Assembly: GCF_943734655.1 (NCBI RefSeq)
Contig: NC_071355.1
Span: 22,022,268-22,086,267, forward strand
Source of the DNA: Sabethes cyaneus
Lineage: Eukaryota; Arthropoda; Insecta; Diptera; Culicidae
Length of the DNA: 64,000 nt
Reading direction: 5' to 3'
A program made the translations under genes and the position numbers. Below the pieces are notes generated by a model. It ran no database searches. It was not told where the DNA came from and worked only from the letters and a program-made list of their open reading frames with translations. Of the stretch, positions 9,401-20,566 are shown in pieces. The stretch's first letter is position 1. Every line of letters begins with the position of its first letter.

Positions 9401-12400
9401 GAAGTCTACAACATCAGCAGGGCCTGATGTGCTCCGTTGAAAATACTTTTTAATCAGTCACTGGCGCAGGCGATATTCCCAACGCGCTGGAAAAAATCGA
9501 TTATGTTTTCAATTTTTAAAAAAGGCGATAAACAAAACATAGTAAATTATCGAGGAATTACGTCTCTTTGTGTAGGCTCAAAGCTGTTTGAAATTCTAAT
9601 TCGTGGAGTGCTATTCCGAGAAGCTAAAGCATACATCTCAACAGACCAACATGGATTTTTTCCAGGCAGATCAACGACAAATTTAGCACAGTTTACGCTA
9701 TGGAAAGCGGTGCTCAAGTAGATGCCGTGTATGCGGATATAAAAGCACCATTTGATCGCGTTAACTACTTCATCCTATTGGCGAAAATCGAGCGCTTTGG
9801 AGCCTCTTCCAACATAATTGAATGGCTGAAATCATACCTAATTGGCCGCACCTTATCTGTAAAAATAGGCGGTCACGAATCACAATGCTTCACAAACTTG
9901 TCGGGCGTACCACAAGGAAGTAATCTGAGACCATTCCTTTTTTTATTATTTTTTAACGACGTCTGTAAGATAATTCCATCAGGTCGATATTTACTTTATG
10001 CTGACGACCTAAAGCTTTACCTTGTTGTACGCTCGACAACTGATTGCATCGAACTTCAGCAACATCTGGACGACTATAGCGACTGGTGTGCTCGAAATTT
10101 GCTTACCCTAAGTGTGTCCAAGTGCTCTGTGATCTCTTTCTCACGCAAAAAGACCCCAATTCACTGGAATTATTCCATATCTGGAGAACCAGTCAGTAGA
10201 TTAACGGTAGTCAAAGATCTAGGTGTTCTTCTGGATGGTCAAATGTCCTTCAGAAATCACTATTCCCATGTCGTTTCAAAGGCGAATAGAAATTTGGGGT
10301 TTATTATTAGACTCGCCAAAGGATTCACTGATCCGTACTGTTTACGAGCATTATACTATTCCCTTGTTCGTTCCGTATTAGAAGCCTCAGCTGCCATTTG
10401 GAGCTCATACACAGCTGTTTGGTCAAACAGGATCGAAGCTATTCAAGCAAAGTTCCTGCGCTACGCGTTAAGAAATCTACCCTGGAAGAACTCTCTGGAA
10501 TTACCTCCATACGTTGAGCGCTGCCGCCTACTTGACATGAATACCTTGGCTAAAAGAAGAGATATATGTAGAGCAGTTTTTGTTGCAAAGCTGCATATAG
10601 ACGAAATTGACTCTCCTCTTATCCTTTTCAAAATCGACATCAACACTCCATCCAGAAACTTTAGGTCATGGAATTTTTTAAGACTGCAATATCAGCGCAC
10701 TGATTACGGCAAAAACGAGCCTATAGGGGCAATGTGTGACGTGTTCAATAAATACTACGTGCATTTTGACTTTTCTATGTCCATTGATGTGTTTAAAAAT
10801 AATTTCAAGAGATTACCCTAGTACGTAAGATTTCTATTATTTGTTTGTAGTCGTAAGTTAAATTGTGTATGATCCAAAATGTATTGTAAGCCCAGTAAAC
10901 ATGTACTATGCATTGATAGTTAAAGATGATGGGAGCGGTCAATGTATGATCATCTCAAGGAGGCCTCTCCCCATCCAATCCAATTCATGAAGGCCTGTAT
11001 GGCCAGATGAATAAATAAATTAAATAAAATAAAAAAAATATTCAGATTCATTGCTATCACCAGGGCCGGCGCTTGCCAATTTGTCACTCCACGCAAATCC
11101 GCAGAACAACGCCCCCAGAATTTAGTCGTAAAAATAAAGTTTAGATTGATTCGGATAGATATTGCATTTATAACGACGTCAGAATTCATTTGACGCTTTC
11201 TATGCAGTAGTATATGCGCCCTTAGAATTAATTTTTGCGCCCCATGTTTAAGATTCCTGCAGGTATTCTAAAAGTTCTCACGATAAAGTTTATTTTTCAT
11301 GCTCCCAATATCACACAGAAAGCTGAAAGCACTTGCCGATGCTTCTTAAACTATTCTAATCTAAATTTGAAGCATACAACATGTAGATGTTAATTTCTAG
11401 TACAACTAACAATTTAAAAAATGTTTCAAGAAAAATCATGGCAAAATCTAAAACAGAGTTAAAGCCTTCTACTTTAAACTTGAGAGTATAGATTTGATTC
11501 GACATCTGCTTTATATGAAAACAGTTTCTTCTTGGGGCAGAAGTGGATTCAATTCTCAGAAATAAACGAAGAGATTCCAAAATCTCCCGAAAAATTCCTA
11601 AATAATTTGATAGCGTCAATATAACTTTCCCACCACGTTTATCTGAGTGTTTTAATTATTACATTTTGTTGCAAATAGATTTTCATCAGAATAATCAAGG
11701 CCGTAATTTTACAGCACTGCAACTCGAGCTTTTTTTGCGAAGTACAAACGGAAAGCGGAAAATGGTGTAGGTATATGAACCATGAACTGCAGGCACTGGT
11801 TGGAGCGATTCCCATAAGGCTTGTTCGCGACAAAATCTGGACATTTCAATTTTGCAATAAAACAAATTTGCTAGAAGTTCAATTCATGAAACAATTTTAT
11901 ATCATTTATGTGTGTATCGTGTGTAATTATCAAACAAATTAACATTACTTATTGGGTCTGCATGAAAAATTGGCGAACTTTGGACTTGCCATGAGGGTCA
12001 GTGCAGACTTGTTGGCAACCAATTTAGCTACGTTTGTCCAAGATTTTCGAAATTTATCTATAGTTGTTGCTTGTTGTTTGTGCTGGGACAGCTCTCTCTT
12101 CACCAAAGCCCAATACCGCTCGATGGGGCGTAACTCTGGACAGTTATGTGGATTCACCTCCTTCGTCACAATATGGACTTCCTTAGCATCATACCATTCC
12201 AAAACATCTTTGGCGTAGTGACAGGATGCCAAATCAGGCCAAAACAGCGAGGGTACATCATGGTAACAATCATTTCTGCAGGTATTCTTCACGGTATATT
12301 TCCTTGTTAACCGTTCCCGTAGTGATGTAACTTTTGCTTGCTCGACCACAGTTGCATGTGGCCTGCCATACTAAATATTTTTTGGGGAACTTGGCTTTCT

Positions 12401-15400
12401 TCTTTGTCCTAAAATGCTCTGCAACGCCATTCCGATTCATGGCAGTGTAAAAAGACATATCAGGAAGCTGTTTAAAGGCTTCTAGGACATTCGTTTCATC
12501 GTTCATTATAACGCATGGAAACTTCGTTAAATATTCGCGATAAAGCTTACGAGCGCGTGTTTTGACCATCGTATTTTGCTTATCATTACGGTTTGGCACA
12601 GCCCTGGAGCCCTCACCTTGAAAGACTTAATGCCTTTTCGTTGCTTAGAAGTGTGCACGAATGTTGGCGACATTTTTATTTTACAAGCAATGGTACGCAC
12701 AGAAAGATCTGGTTTTCTCCGTAATATTTGTTTCACCTTCGCATCCTTATGGTGGTTCCTCAGATCCGTTTTTGTTCCACTTCTCTTCTTCCTAGCGAGT
12801 ATCCAACGATTGATGAAACACTGTGAACAGTGCTTGGAGAAAATCCAAGCATTTTGGCAAGTTTTCTTAACGAGAGATCCGGATTTTCACTGCGACCGCA
12901 CACAATTGCTTTTCTCACCTGCTCTTCTTTCGACGCCATTTTACGCTGAGTGCTTGTAATATAAACAAGTGTTTTATTTTCAGAAAGAACAGACATACGT
13001 CTACCACTCTGCAAAATATTTCACTCATTGTTAATGTATTTCCAAAGCTGTGTGTGTTTAGGGGTGTCCAAATTTTGTCGCGAACGAGTCAAGGGCGAAC
13101 AAGGGCCGGTCACATAGCAAGAATGCCGGACAACTGTGCAGTGAAACCTGTTCTTTTCGGGACCTCCGTCGGCATTAGGAATAGAGGGACCCAACAATTT
13201 GCTTCTGTCGAGACGCTCAAAGATTTGGCGACAAGTAGCCCGCGACCAAATACAGTGGAGAGTAACTCTAGATACAGCACGAGCTATCTCGGCTCTATGC
13301 TGCTAAAAGAGAAGGAGGAGAGTTTTACATTAACCACTTATTAATTTAATGCTCCAGTTTTTTTTAATATAGCCGAAGTGGCACCCCCCTCAAGGCGTCG
13401 CTCAAAGCAGCTGCTTGTTTTGCTTAAGGGAAGCGACAGTCTTGGCTATCACTGCTCATAAGCCATAAATACTTAGTCATGATCAAGTTAGGTCAGGTCA
13501 GATTATGACAAACGTCATATCAGATAAAATAGACACAAAGTTTTCCTTGAATATTTTGTCTCATTTTGTCAAACATTTTACCTTTTTGTTTCGTTTTTTC
13601 TATTGTCCTGTTTTTCCCATTTTTGTTCCGTTTTTTTTTCTTTTCTGTACATACCTCACTTTACCTCACAAGCGAATGGTCATGGGTTCGAATCTTAGTA
13701 GAATCAGGCCATTCGATGTCAAAGTGACTTTAGCATGGGTTTATTCTCAGGCCCCTCATCGCCCTTCCTTCATGCTGAGTTCTATATTATCCCGATATGG
13801 CCTATTGACAGTGCAAAAATGAGACCCTTATAGTAAAAATGCACTGGTTTGCTACGCCAGGGATGACTATAATTGGGGACTGTGCGCTGTCATGTGGAAC
13901 GAGGTGGATAAAGTAGAGTAAAGCATTGAAAGAAGGGTACCCAATTACACACAAGCACGCATAAAAAAAAAAAAAAAAATTCAATAAGCATATCGCTCAC
14001 TCAATAGCGACTATAGCCAAAATAACTGCAGTGCGGGTTATACAACAAACACCCGGGCGATATCACAATAGATCTAACCATACTGGTCGCAGTGATGAGT
14101 CCATACAGGAAAAAAATACCTCACTTTCTTTCCACTTGTCCTCTCGAGAAAACACGTTTCCCTTTTTCTGTCCCATGTTTTCCGTTACATTGCTCCGTTT
14201 CTAGTTCCATTTTTCTTGTATTTAGTCCGGTTTTTCCTCATGTTTTTTGTTATTTTCTCTCTTTTTTTGTTATTTTCTTGCTCGTTTGCCGTCTTTTCTG
14301 GTTTTTCCCCTTTTTCGTTTTCGTTTTTCTTTATTTTGGTACCCCCTTTTTAACGTGCTTTCCTGCCACGTTTACTCTATTCTTGCAAACCTGTTAGGTT
14401 TTCCTGTTGTACGTCCCATTTTTCGTCTTTTTTCTTCCATTTTACCTCTTAGTTTCACCTTTAGTTCGTTTTTCTGGTTTTTCTTTTCTTCGTTTTCTGT
14501 GCTATTTACCATTTTTGTTCCACCTCTCTCCTTTTATATCTCGTTTGACCTATTTTCCTCATATTCTTCTTTTCCTCTGTCGGTTTTCTTTGTCTTCTCT
14601 CGTTATTCTTCTTTTTACATGTTCTGCTTTCCATCCTTTTCTATCACGTTCTGTTTTTCTTTACAGTTTTATTCCTTTGGTCTTTCATCTGCATTTTTTC
14701 TTCTCCATTTTTTTCTTTTTGGTACCATTTTCCTTTCCTTCTCACAGTTTTCATGTTTTCTCATTTGCTCTTCATCTTTTAATATCCACTTTTCTAGTTT
14801 TTGCCTCATTTTCTCTCTTTTTCTTACCCGTTTTCTTCTTCTCCATTTTGTTCTCTATTTAATATCCTGTTTTCGCTCCCATTCTGTCACGTTTTCTCTT
14901 TCGGTTTTCTTTTTTTCAAGCTATTATTTTTTCTCTTGATTGTTTCTTCTTTTTCTATTCCATTTGTCCGGCCCAGTTGGCTTCGGGGTACGATGCTGGG
15001 GTCTAACAAGCCAGTTGTCGTATGTTTGAAACTCGGCTGTGCTAAGCGGTGCTGCTAGACAGTGTCAGTAAGATTGTTACACTAGCCCCGTAATTGTGGA
15101 CTTTGCTTTGTTGTCCAGTTTTATCACGTTTTGCTTCGTGATTTTTTTGCTTCTGTCCCATTTTCCCTTCTTTGCTTCTTTTTCTGGAGAGCTGCAGGAG
15201 ACGGATTATCTCTAGATCCTTCGATAATTCGTCTGTGAATATGCGAGTATGAAATAAGATAATTTACTAACATTTTCATAAGAAACTGTTTGCCCTATGT
15301 TGTTTGGTTCAAGAGATATACATTTCTGAATAGAGTAAATATTCAGGAAAACCATAACTCAAGAACAATAAAAATTGTCATTAAGAAAATTTTATCTTTA

Positions 15401-18400
15401 AAAAACTAGAAATTGACAAATAAGGATAAAAATATTTCAAAATATTTCCATGCGATAGAACAACATTTTTCGCCCTTTGGGGGTTTACACTTCGCACTTC
15501 CACACACACTTAACTTAAAATTGGACTGAAGTTTATGGAGCGTCTTAGTAGAATACGAAACCTAAAATTAAAAAAGAAGAAAACTTATAAGTTTTCTTTA
15601 TTTTAATTTTAGGTTTTTTATTTTAGGTTAAAATTGGACTCAAAAATGGAAATTAATTGGTTTTAAATTGTTCTTGACACTAGAATTTAAATTGCATATG
15701 AAATCGGAATTGAAATTATACTTGAAGTTGGACTTAAAATCAGAACTGAAATTATACTTGAAATTAGACTTGACAATGGACATAAAGTTGGATTGACCAA
15801 ACTCGTGACTTTAGTCATGACCTTGAAATGCGGTCAGGCATATATTAATATTTTTTTTTTGAAACGATGATTCTACAATTGATGAAGGGACGGTAAGGGA
15901 AAGTAATGAAAAAGGATTTTTTTTCGGGAATGAAGGGGAAGGGTGGAAAGGAAGGGGGGGGTAATAGGTAGCTATGATTAACAAGTTGTCGTTGTGACTC
16001 CTATCTTTTGTCCAATGCTGGAAGGTGCATGGGTCGAACCAAGCTGTAATCCTTCATAAATTGTAGAATCATCGTTTCAAAAAAAAAAACAAAAAAAAAA
16101 TAAAAAATTCTATTCAAAATATGCATAACATTTATTGGCTTGGTTTTCAATGCTTACTTCGATTAAAAAAATATTACGTCTCAAACATCGAGATACATAT
16201 CTTTTAACGACAAGGTCATCAGAGTCCATTTATGGCAGTCAGTATGGTACCGAATATCACTCTTCCCTTCTCTTCTTCAGTGTACCAAACTGCTCCCATA
16301 GACTCGGGAAACCATCACAAAAAAATAAAATTAGTTCAACTAACCTGCTAGCCGTAATAAGATCTTGCAACTCGAAGCACTAAACATTGCATTCTATAGG
16401 TTCTATTGCTTTCTGAGGCATAAATTACACTGAATACTGAGATTTCTGCCCAATTAAAACTCATCACTATAGTTGCACTTTTTCGCCGTCGATTTTTCAT
16501 TAATTTTTTTCGGCCGTTCCAGTCGTCACTCACACGCGAAACTTAACTTGAGACACAGAAAACTTTAATTTACCACCTGAACAGTTAGTTGGTGAGATAT
16601 TATAATGATTTTGCCCAAACTGTTCACTTGAATTGATAGGAAAAACTTCACTTCGTTTCGATTGCAATTCCGAATCCGCGACCGACGGTTGTTGATACGT
16701 TACCAAGGAAACGGGTGTAAATGGGTGGAGTGATGCCATATTTACGTTGAGCATGAAATTGACCAATAGTTTTCGCTATTAAATTAACGGTCGTAGAGTG
16801 TCGAAAATATACTAATAAAATTCACTGATAATAAGATTCGCCGTAAACAGCAATTTATGTGATAGAATTACTGTCGGATCTCGTTCAACAGCAAAAATAG
16901 ATACGCGATTCTATGTTTCATAATTGTCCATAACAGATTATTACCTACCACTTGCAACTCTGTTCTCGTCGTGAAAGTACTGAAATCAGTAAAAAATGCA
17001 ACTGAACTCTGACGACCTTCACCTTAAACAGATTAGATATATATCGATATTATTAATATCTTAACCTTTTATTGTAAAATATAGTAAATCGCAGGATATA
17101 AAGAATTTTACACTATTTTCGCCTCACACGTTGCCTTCGAAATAGGATTCCGTAAAAAATGGGATTAGCTAACTAAAAATATTTTTGCTTTCCAAATTCA
17201 ACATTTCCACCCAGGAGTCAGTGTTAAAATCGAGGGCTTCACCGCGGTGAACTGGAGAGGCAAACGACATCCGCACGGGCATAAACATAACCGACTCTTC
17301 AGCGGCTCGGAAGAACATTTGAGCGCGCTCACCTACGTCGTTGGCGGTCCTCAGGGCCCGGTACTGGAAATACCGCCCGGTTCGCACACGTTCAAATTTG
17401 CCTGCCCTCTAGCGGCAACACTACCGACATCATTCGAGGGACAGTACGGACATGTTCGCTATACGATCACCGTTGTGGTAGAGCGGCCATCTCGACAGAA
17501 CACTAGCTACCGGGAGGGATTCACCGTACTGCGACAGGTCAACCTAAACGAACATCCTTCGCTGTGGGAAGCTAAGAAGCTTGAACTGAGCAAACAATTC
17601 GGCTGGTGGATATTCAAATCGGATCCCTTGGATATTAGCGTGGAAGTTCCTTCCACCGGATACGTTCCAGGGCAGCACATTCCCGTACTAGTGCAATGGG
17701 ACAACGGCAGCAGTGCTCTCATCAATGGGATCCGTATTAAGCTGTTCAAAAACGAAACATACTCTGCGACTGATCCGTTCGAAAAATCACGAACAGACAC
17801 AACATGCATCGCAAAAATTGAAAATCGAGATGCACACGCCCAAGGCCGAATCAGATTTGAAAGAAATCTTGCGATTCCGTCCACTCCCCCTAGTACGGTC
17901 AGCCCCATGATAACGATCTCCTACGAATTGGTGGTTTACATTCACATTTCTTCAGGGGAGATTCCGGAGTTCACCGTACCGATTACAATCGGTACGATTC
18001 CACTGAGCGGACTGCCACCGATCAGAAGACCGGAAAATCCTTCTGATCGTCCATCCGCAGACCAGCCCCCTTCATACGGATTCAAGCTAGACGGCATGCC
18101 GTCTGATTATCCACCCTCAAAGTCTGGTGCTCCCTCAACATCTCAAACGACCGCCTCTGGACCTACGCCTGTGGCACCGATGGCGAGCGCAGCGGAAGAA
18201 CTTCGTAAGTTTGAAGTTGTAATTTGTTAACAGACACATTTGAATAACAGCCTTTTTTAACTTTATTTCACAGCCCCACCCTCTTACGAGGAAGCAATGA
18301 ATACTACACCTACCAATTCACAGCAGGATGATGATGAATCGGCTACTCAATGGAATGGTTGCAAACCATTCATCCCGAAATATCCAGTGTATAAATTCGA

Positions 18401-18428
18401 TGGTCCCGGTGGATCTGGTCAACAGTGA
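6315..18428 (+). CDS. alpha-arrestin A (arrestin domain-containing protein)
   Basis: Three coding exons are 6315-6429, 17215-18204 and 18274-18428, giving 419 residues. Exon 1 (115 nt, phase 1, donor GTAAGG) encodes MTVDCEIRYDGNPEGIFFVG. Exon 2 follows a CACCCAG acceptor and restores Gly39. The arrestin N lobe covers roughly residues 5-165 and the C lobe roughly 174-305 (SDPLDISVEV, GYVPGQ, TIGTIPLS). Two PPSY motifs occur, at 323-326 in exon 2 and 370-373 at the start of exon 3; such motifs bind WW domains of NEDD4-type ligases. Alpha-arrestins act as cytosolic adaptors for ubiquitination and sorting of membrane proteins, so that role is inferred. The cysteine cluster (CGPC/FCCFCC) found in B-E between the lobes is absent, and the loop at about 53-70 is His/Lys-rich. 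Intron 1 is 10.8 kb and packed with transposons. The pairing of the distant exon 1 with exon 2 rests on phase, order and homology. Confidence 0.85.
7000..7290 (+). repeat. 12-bp minisatellite with GGGGCAC module (copy 2)
   Basis: GGTGGGGCACC near 7000 is followed by degenerate TTGAAATTGAAC-type repeats up to about 7280. It matches the composite repeat at 3140-3650 in parts and lies within intron 1 of gene A. Confidence 0.55.
7434..9239. mobile_element. 1.8-kb element with perfect 27-bp TIRs
   Basis: Positions 7434-7460 (GAATCGTTTGTTTGAGAAAC..) are repeated exactly in inverse orientation at 9213-9239. A shorter internal word, GTTTGTTTGAGAAACCCC, recurs at about 7585 and, with one change, at about 9010. 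No transposase could be recognised in the interior, so it is a non-autonomous element or a nested pair. A second inverted pair (CAGACTAACAGACGT) lies at about 8187 and 8470. Confidence 0.65.
9240..11040 (+). mobile_element. 5'-truncated non-LTR retrotransposon (CR1/Jockey-like)
   Basis: Contains a reverse transcriptase broken by at least two frameshifts. Fragments include LKKLKSTTSAGPDVL (about 9390-9435), FSIFKKGDKQNIVNYRGIT (from about 9510), SGVPQGS (about 9900) and the catalytic LLYADD box at 9997-10008, followed by a long thumb/C-terminal region ending at 10821. The 3' UTR ends in an A/T-rich tail (AAATAAATTAAATAAAATAA) at about 11010-11040. No endonuclease domain is present, so the copy is 5'-truncated and dead. 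The clade is inferred from motif style only. Confidence 0.85.
11041..11690. other. gene-free stretch
   Basis: No exon or RNA gene is recognised. CCAGGGCCGGCGC at about 11060 resembles a hAT-type terminus, but no partner end was found. Confidence 0.4.
11691..13340 (+). pseudogene. RTE-clade retrotransposon 3' fragment, split by ITmD37E
   Basis: The plus strand left of the DNA transposon reads YMNHELQALVGAIP in a broken frame. The right side resumes with GRTRAGHIARMPDNCAVKP. These are successive pieces of the RTE-type C-terminus (MNHELQ.. then WAGHIARMPD). The ITmD37E copy at 11822-13087 therefore inserted into this older fragment. Frameshifts mean it is inactive. Confidence 0.7.
11822..13087 (-). 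mobile_element. DD37E Tc1/mariner transposon (ITmD37E-like), degenerate
   Basis: Imperfect TIRs (TGTTCGCGACAAAATCTGGA at 11822; inverse at 13062-13087) bound a minus-strand transposase broken into at least four frames. In order these are: a start with KMASKEEQVRKAIVC and HTH segment SLRKLAKMLGFSPSTVH (13014-12760), a second HTH region (12736-12527), the first catalytic Asp in CVIMNDETNV (near 12500), the second in WPDLASCHY (12233-12235) and Glu in RPIERYW (12119-12121). Exactly 37 residues separate the last two, the DD37E signature of the mosquito ITmD37E family. Stops and frameshifts make this copy inactive. Confidence 0.88.
13650..13980 (+). mobile_element. tRNA-derived SINE with poly(A) tail
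   Basis: A B-box-like GGGTTCGAATCTTA at about 13684 lies near the head, and the unit ends about 280 bp later in an uninterrupted A17 run (13963-13979). It follows a short polypyrimidine stretch (13560-13660). Confidence 0.6.
14105..15210 (+). repeat. polypyrimidine tract (copy 2) with 3' boundary module
   Basis: About 0.95 kb of C/T-rich plus strand, interrupted at 14969-15105 by a SINE. It ends in CTGGAGAGCTGCAGGAGACG at about 15185. The complement of that module occurs beside the purine tracts at about 51856 and 53243, so the tract edge is conserved. Confidence 0.75.
14969..15105 (+). mobile_element. tRNA-derived SINE (Feilai-like)
   Basis: Begins GGCCCAGTTGGCTTCGGGGT and contains ACGATGCTGG and a B-box-like TATGTTTGAAACTCG. 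The same family lies in opposite orientation at 46155-46334, which shares ACGATGCTGGTCTAACAA. It is inserted inside a polypyrimidine tract, so it is younger than the tract. Confidence 0.75.
15290..15800 (+). repeat. interspersed leader plus 12-bp minisatellite (copy 3)
   Basis: The leader ATTCAGGAAAACCATAACTC matches the one at about 3160, followed by shared CATTTTTCG..CTTTGG words, then degenerate AAATTGGACTTGAA repeats from about 15500. An extra local inverted repeat (AAGTTTTC... AAACCTAAAATTAAA / TTTAATTTTAGGTTT) occurs at about 15560-15620. Confidence 0.65.
15851..16090. mobile_element. MITE with 28-bp TIRs
   Basis: GAAACGATGATTCTACAATT plus GATGAAGG at 15861-15888 is mirrored, with one mismatch, ending at 16079. 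T-rich and A-rich runs flank the two ends. It is about 240 bp with no coding capacity, in intron 1 of gene A. Confidence 0.75.
16197..17027 (+). repeat. 0.8-kb interspersed repeat R (copy 1)
   Basis: Starts TTTAACGACAAGGTCATCAG and ends CTGACGACCTTCACCTTAA. Near-identical copies lie at 22159-22902 (+) and 36826-37656 (-). No coding capacity is recognised. It ends only 188 bp before exon 2 of alpha-arrestin A. Confidence 0.85.
17215..18204 (+). CDS. alpha-arrestin A, exon 2
   Basis: The 990-nt exon codes residues 39-368: the rest of the N lobe, the C lobe and a Pro/Ser-rich tail with QPPSYG. The acceptor is CACCCAG|GAGTC and the donor CTTC|GTAAGT. Exon 3 (18274-18428) then opens with PPPSYEE. 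Confidence 0.9.
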
Positions 18429-18490
18429 TGCAAATTTTTCTCCACTATTTTTTGTATGATATCAATACCTAACAAACTGTTCAAGAGTAG

Positions 18491-18496
18491 AATAAA
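18491..18496 (+). terminator. poly(A) signal of alpha-arrestin A
   Basis: AATAAA lies 63 nt after the stop codon. Gene B's promoter elements begin about 115 nt further on, so the two genes are almost abutting. Confidence 0.7.
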
Positions 18497-18610
18497 CACG
18501 GTGCACTGATCTGTTATTAAACAACTCGTTGTTCGTGGTTACCATTGCACACAGCACATCACATTCCCTCGCATCGACGCCTACTAGGTACCGATTTGAG
18601 TTGAGTACTG

Positions 18611-18695
18611 TTATCTTGCGCTCTTATCTTATCTCTGATTGGAAGGCGAATTTTACTTTATATGCCCTTATACTAGCCAAATGGCAATTTCAGTT
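18611..18695 (+). promoter_or_regulatory. core promoter and GATA sites of alpha-arrestin B
   Basis: A TATAT box at 18659 and a TTCAGTT arthropod initiator (A+1 at 18692) are separated by the canonical 30-33 bp. Three TTATCT words (GATA-factor sites on the minus strand) at 18611, 18624 and 18629 lie just upstream. A 5' UTR of about 70 nt is predicted. Confidence 0.7.
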
Positions 18696-18761
18696 GATTG
18701 CTGATACGCTTGAAAGGTGGTCCTCCACCAGCCAAAAAAATCCAAGGAAACATATTAGACC

Positions 18762-20263
18762 ATGTCAACCTGCTGTGAGATAAAGTTCGACGAAAACCCC
18801 TACGGTGTGTACTTTCCCGGTCAAACACTGTCCGGCAGTGTAGAGCTGTGCCTAGCGGATGTTACGAAAGTGAAAGGTGAGTCACGACTGAACAGGTAAA
18901 CAGAAATGCAGAATTGATTATTTCCGTTTTAAAATCCCTGTAACCTTTCGGCGGTAATTCCTAATTGCTAATCAACACACAAGATAATGTGAAATAATAC
19001 GTGATAACGAGTGCACTTCCACCCAAAATTAATGGGTATAGTTCGACTTCTACTATTGAGTCACTCTCTTTTGACGCAGGTGTTGCCCTACGAATCAACG
19101 GCGTTGCCGAGGTGCGATGGTCCGAGACACATGGAGTCGGTAAAAATCGACGGACCGTCGTCTACCGTGGTCGGCAGGATTACATGCATTCCACCACCTA
19201 TCTAGCCGGTTCCAAAGAGGGAAACTCCATTGAACTGCTGCCGGGAATCCACACGTATCGTTTTTCCTGCGCTCTACCACCCAATCTAGTGACTTCTCTT
19301 GAGGCAGAATACGGTCACGTACGGTACACTGTGAAAGTGATCCTGGAGCGATCGTGGAAATTGGACCAATCCTATAAGGTAGCATTCACGGTTCTACGGC
19401 ATGTTGACCTAAACCACGAGTACGACATTCGTCTCCCGCTGAAAATGGACAAAGCCAAAACGTTCCTCTGTGGACCATGCAGTTCGGAACCGATGCACAT
19501 ATCGGCACAAGTTCCGATCACTGGATTCGTGCCCGGCCAAACGATTGTGGTGAAAATCGATGTTGACAATCAAAGTAGAAAGGACCTCGACGGGATTGCC
19601 ACCATGCTGGTGCGAACGGTATCATTTATCAGTCAAACGCCGCATTCGAAAATACGAGAAGTTCCATCGGTCATAGCCAAATGCCGATGCGCTGGAGTAA
19701 AACGACGAAGTCAGGGATCGTACGAGCAGCATCTGCTCATACCTGCCATGCCGCCAACCAGTAGAACATGTCAGGTCCTGACCGTCAACTACAGTGTCGT
19801 AGTCGAAGGAAAAATATCGGGTCCTGCCATCAACCCAAGGATACAGATTCCCATCACGCTGGGAACGATTCCACTTTCCATGAGTGCCATTCCTAGATTC
19901 GGTGATACGGTGAACGTTATTTCGCAACAACCAATGGCTGGCAGTTCCACAGAGGACACAGTGACTAATCCTGCTTTTCCGTCCGAATTACGTAAGTAAC
20001 TGTCTGCTAGGTAGGGCTTACTGATTCTATTGATCTTTTTTTCCCAAACAGCACCACCCTCGTACGAGGAAGTGATTAATGCTGACCGAACCAACATCCA
20101 GGACGAAGATGAAACCAACGAAATAGGTTGGCGTGACTTTAGCCCTCGCTATATGGTCTATAGGTTCAATAGCGATGTGGATGCGACGCATCCACCGGAA
20201 ACGCCGCCCAATGCAACCGATGATATGAAGAAGCTCGAGGAAAAGTCTCTGCCGGAGAAATGA
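18762..20263 (+). CDS. alpha-arrestin B (arrestin domain-containing protein)
   Basis: Exons are 18762-18876, 19080-19991 and 20052-20263, with GTGAGT/GTAAGT donors and CAG acceptors, giving 412 residues. It starts MSTCCEIKFDENPYGVYFPG. The N lobe spans about 6-165 and includes GVGKNRR and YGHVRYTVKV. Between the lobes sits a cysteine cluster, FLCGPCSSEP. The C lobe includes GFVPGQTIVVKIDVDNQS and ends near TLGTIPLS. The last exon gives PPPSYEE, with PPSY at 344-347, then an acidic segment (IQDEDETNEIG) and SPRYMVYRF, a tail layout shared with D. As for the family, it should be a cytosolic adaptor linking membrane cargo to NEDD4-like ligases. It lies 333 bp downstream of gene A with its own promoter, and both introns are short (203 and 60 nt), unlike A, D and E. 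Confidence 0.93.
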
Positions 20264-20333
20264 TGTTCATTTAGTTATGTGACATTAATTTTGATCCACT
20301 GTTAATTTAAGATTGTAATTGTACATTTGCAAA

Positions 20334-20484
20334 TCGCCTCTATTCTATATACCGGTCGGAACCGGATCCGATCAGAAATTTCGGTTTGATCAGAATGCAA
20401 CTTGTGCTATAACATACATCAATCGGGATTCGGAATATGGTTTCTGATCGGAACGGGCACGATCGGAATGTAGAATCGAGGCGA
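20334..20484. mobile_element. foldback MITE (copy 1 of 3)
   Basis: TCGCCTCTATTCTATATACC at the left pairs with the right end ..TAGAATCGAGGCGA. Inside, GATCGGA/TCCGATC words add to an almost continuous palindrome. It starts about 70 bp after the stop codon of alpha-arrestin B. Confidence 0.8.
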
Positions 20485-20566
20485 ATCTTAAGTCACAAAT
20501 TTAATCGATGCTGTCAGATCAACTTGTTTTTAGGTGTGTTTTGAGTGCCAATTCCGTAAAGATTAA

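Noticed and set aside
17507..17908. Antisense frame over alpha-arrestin A exon 2 (and similar ones over B, C, D and E)
   Set aside because: Shadows of strongly coding exons; the opposite strand has splice-bounded arrestin codons.
18762..18876. Idea that exon 1 of A (6315) also splices to exon 2 of B
   Set aside because: Phase would allow it, but B has its own exon 1 with a good promoter; no sequence evidence for the alternative.
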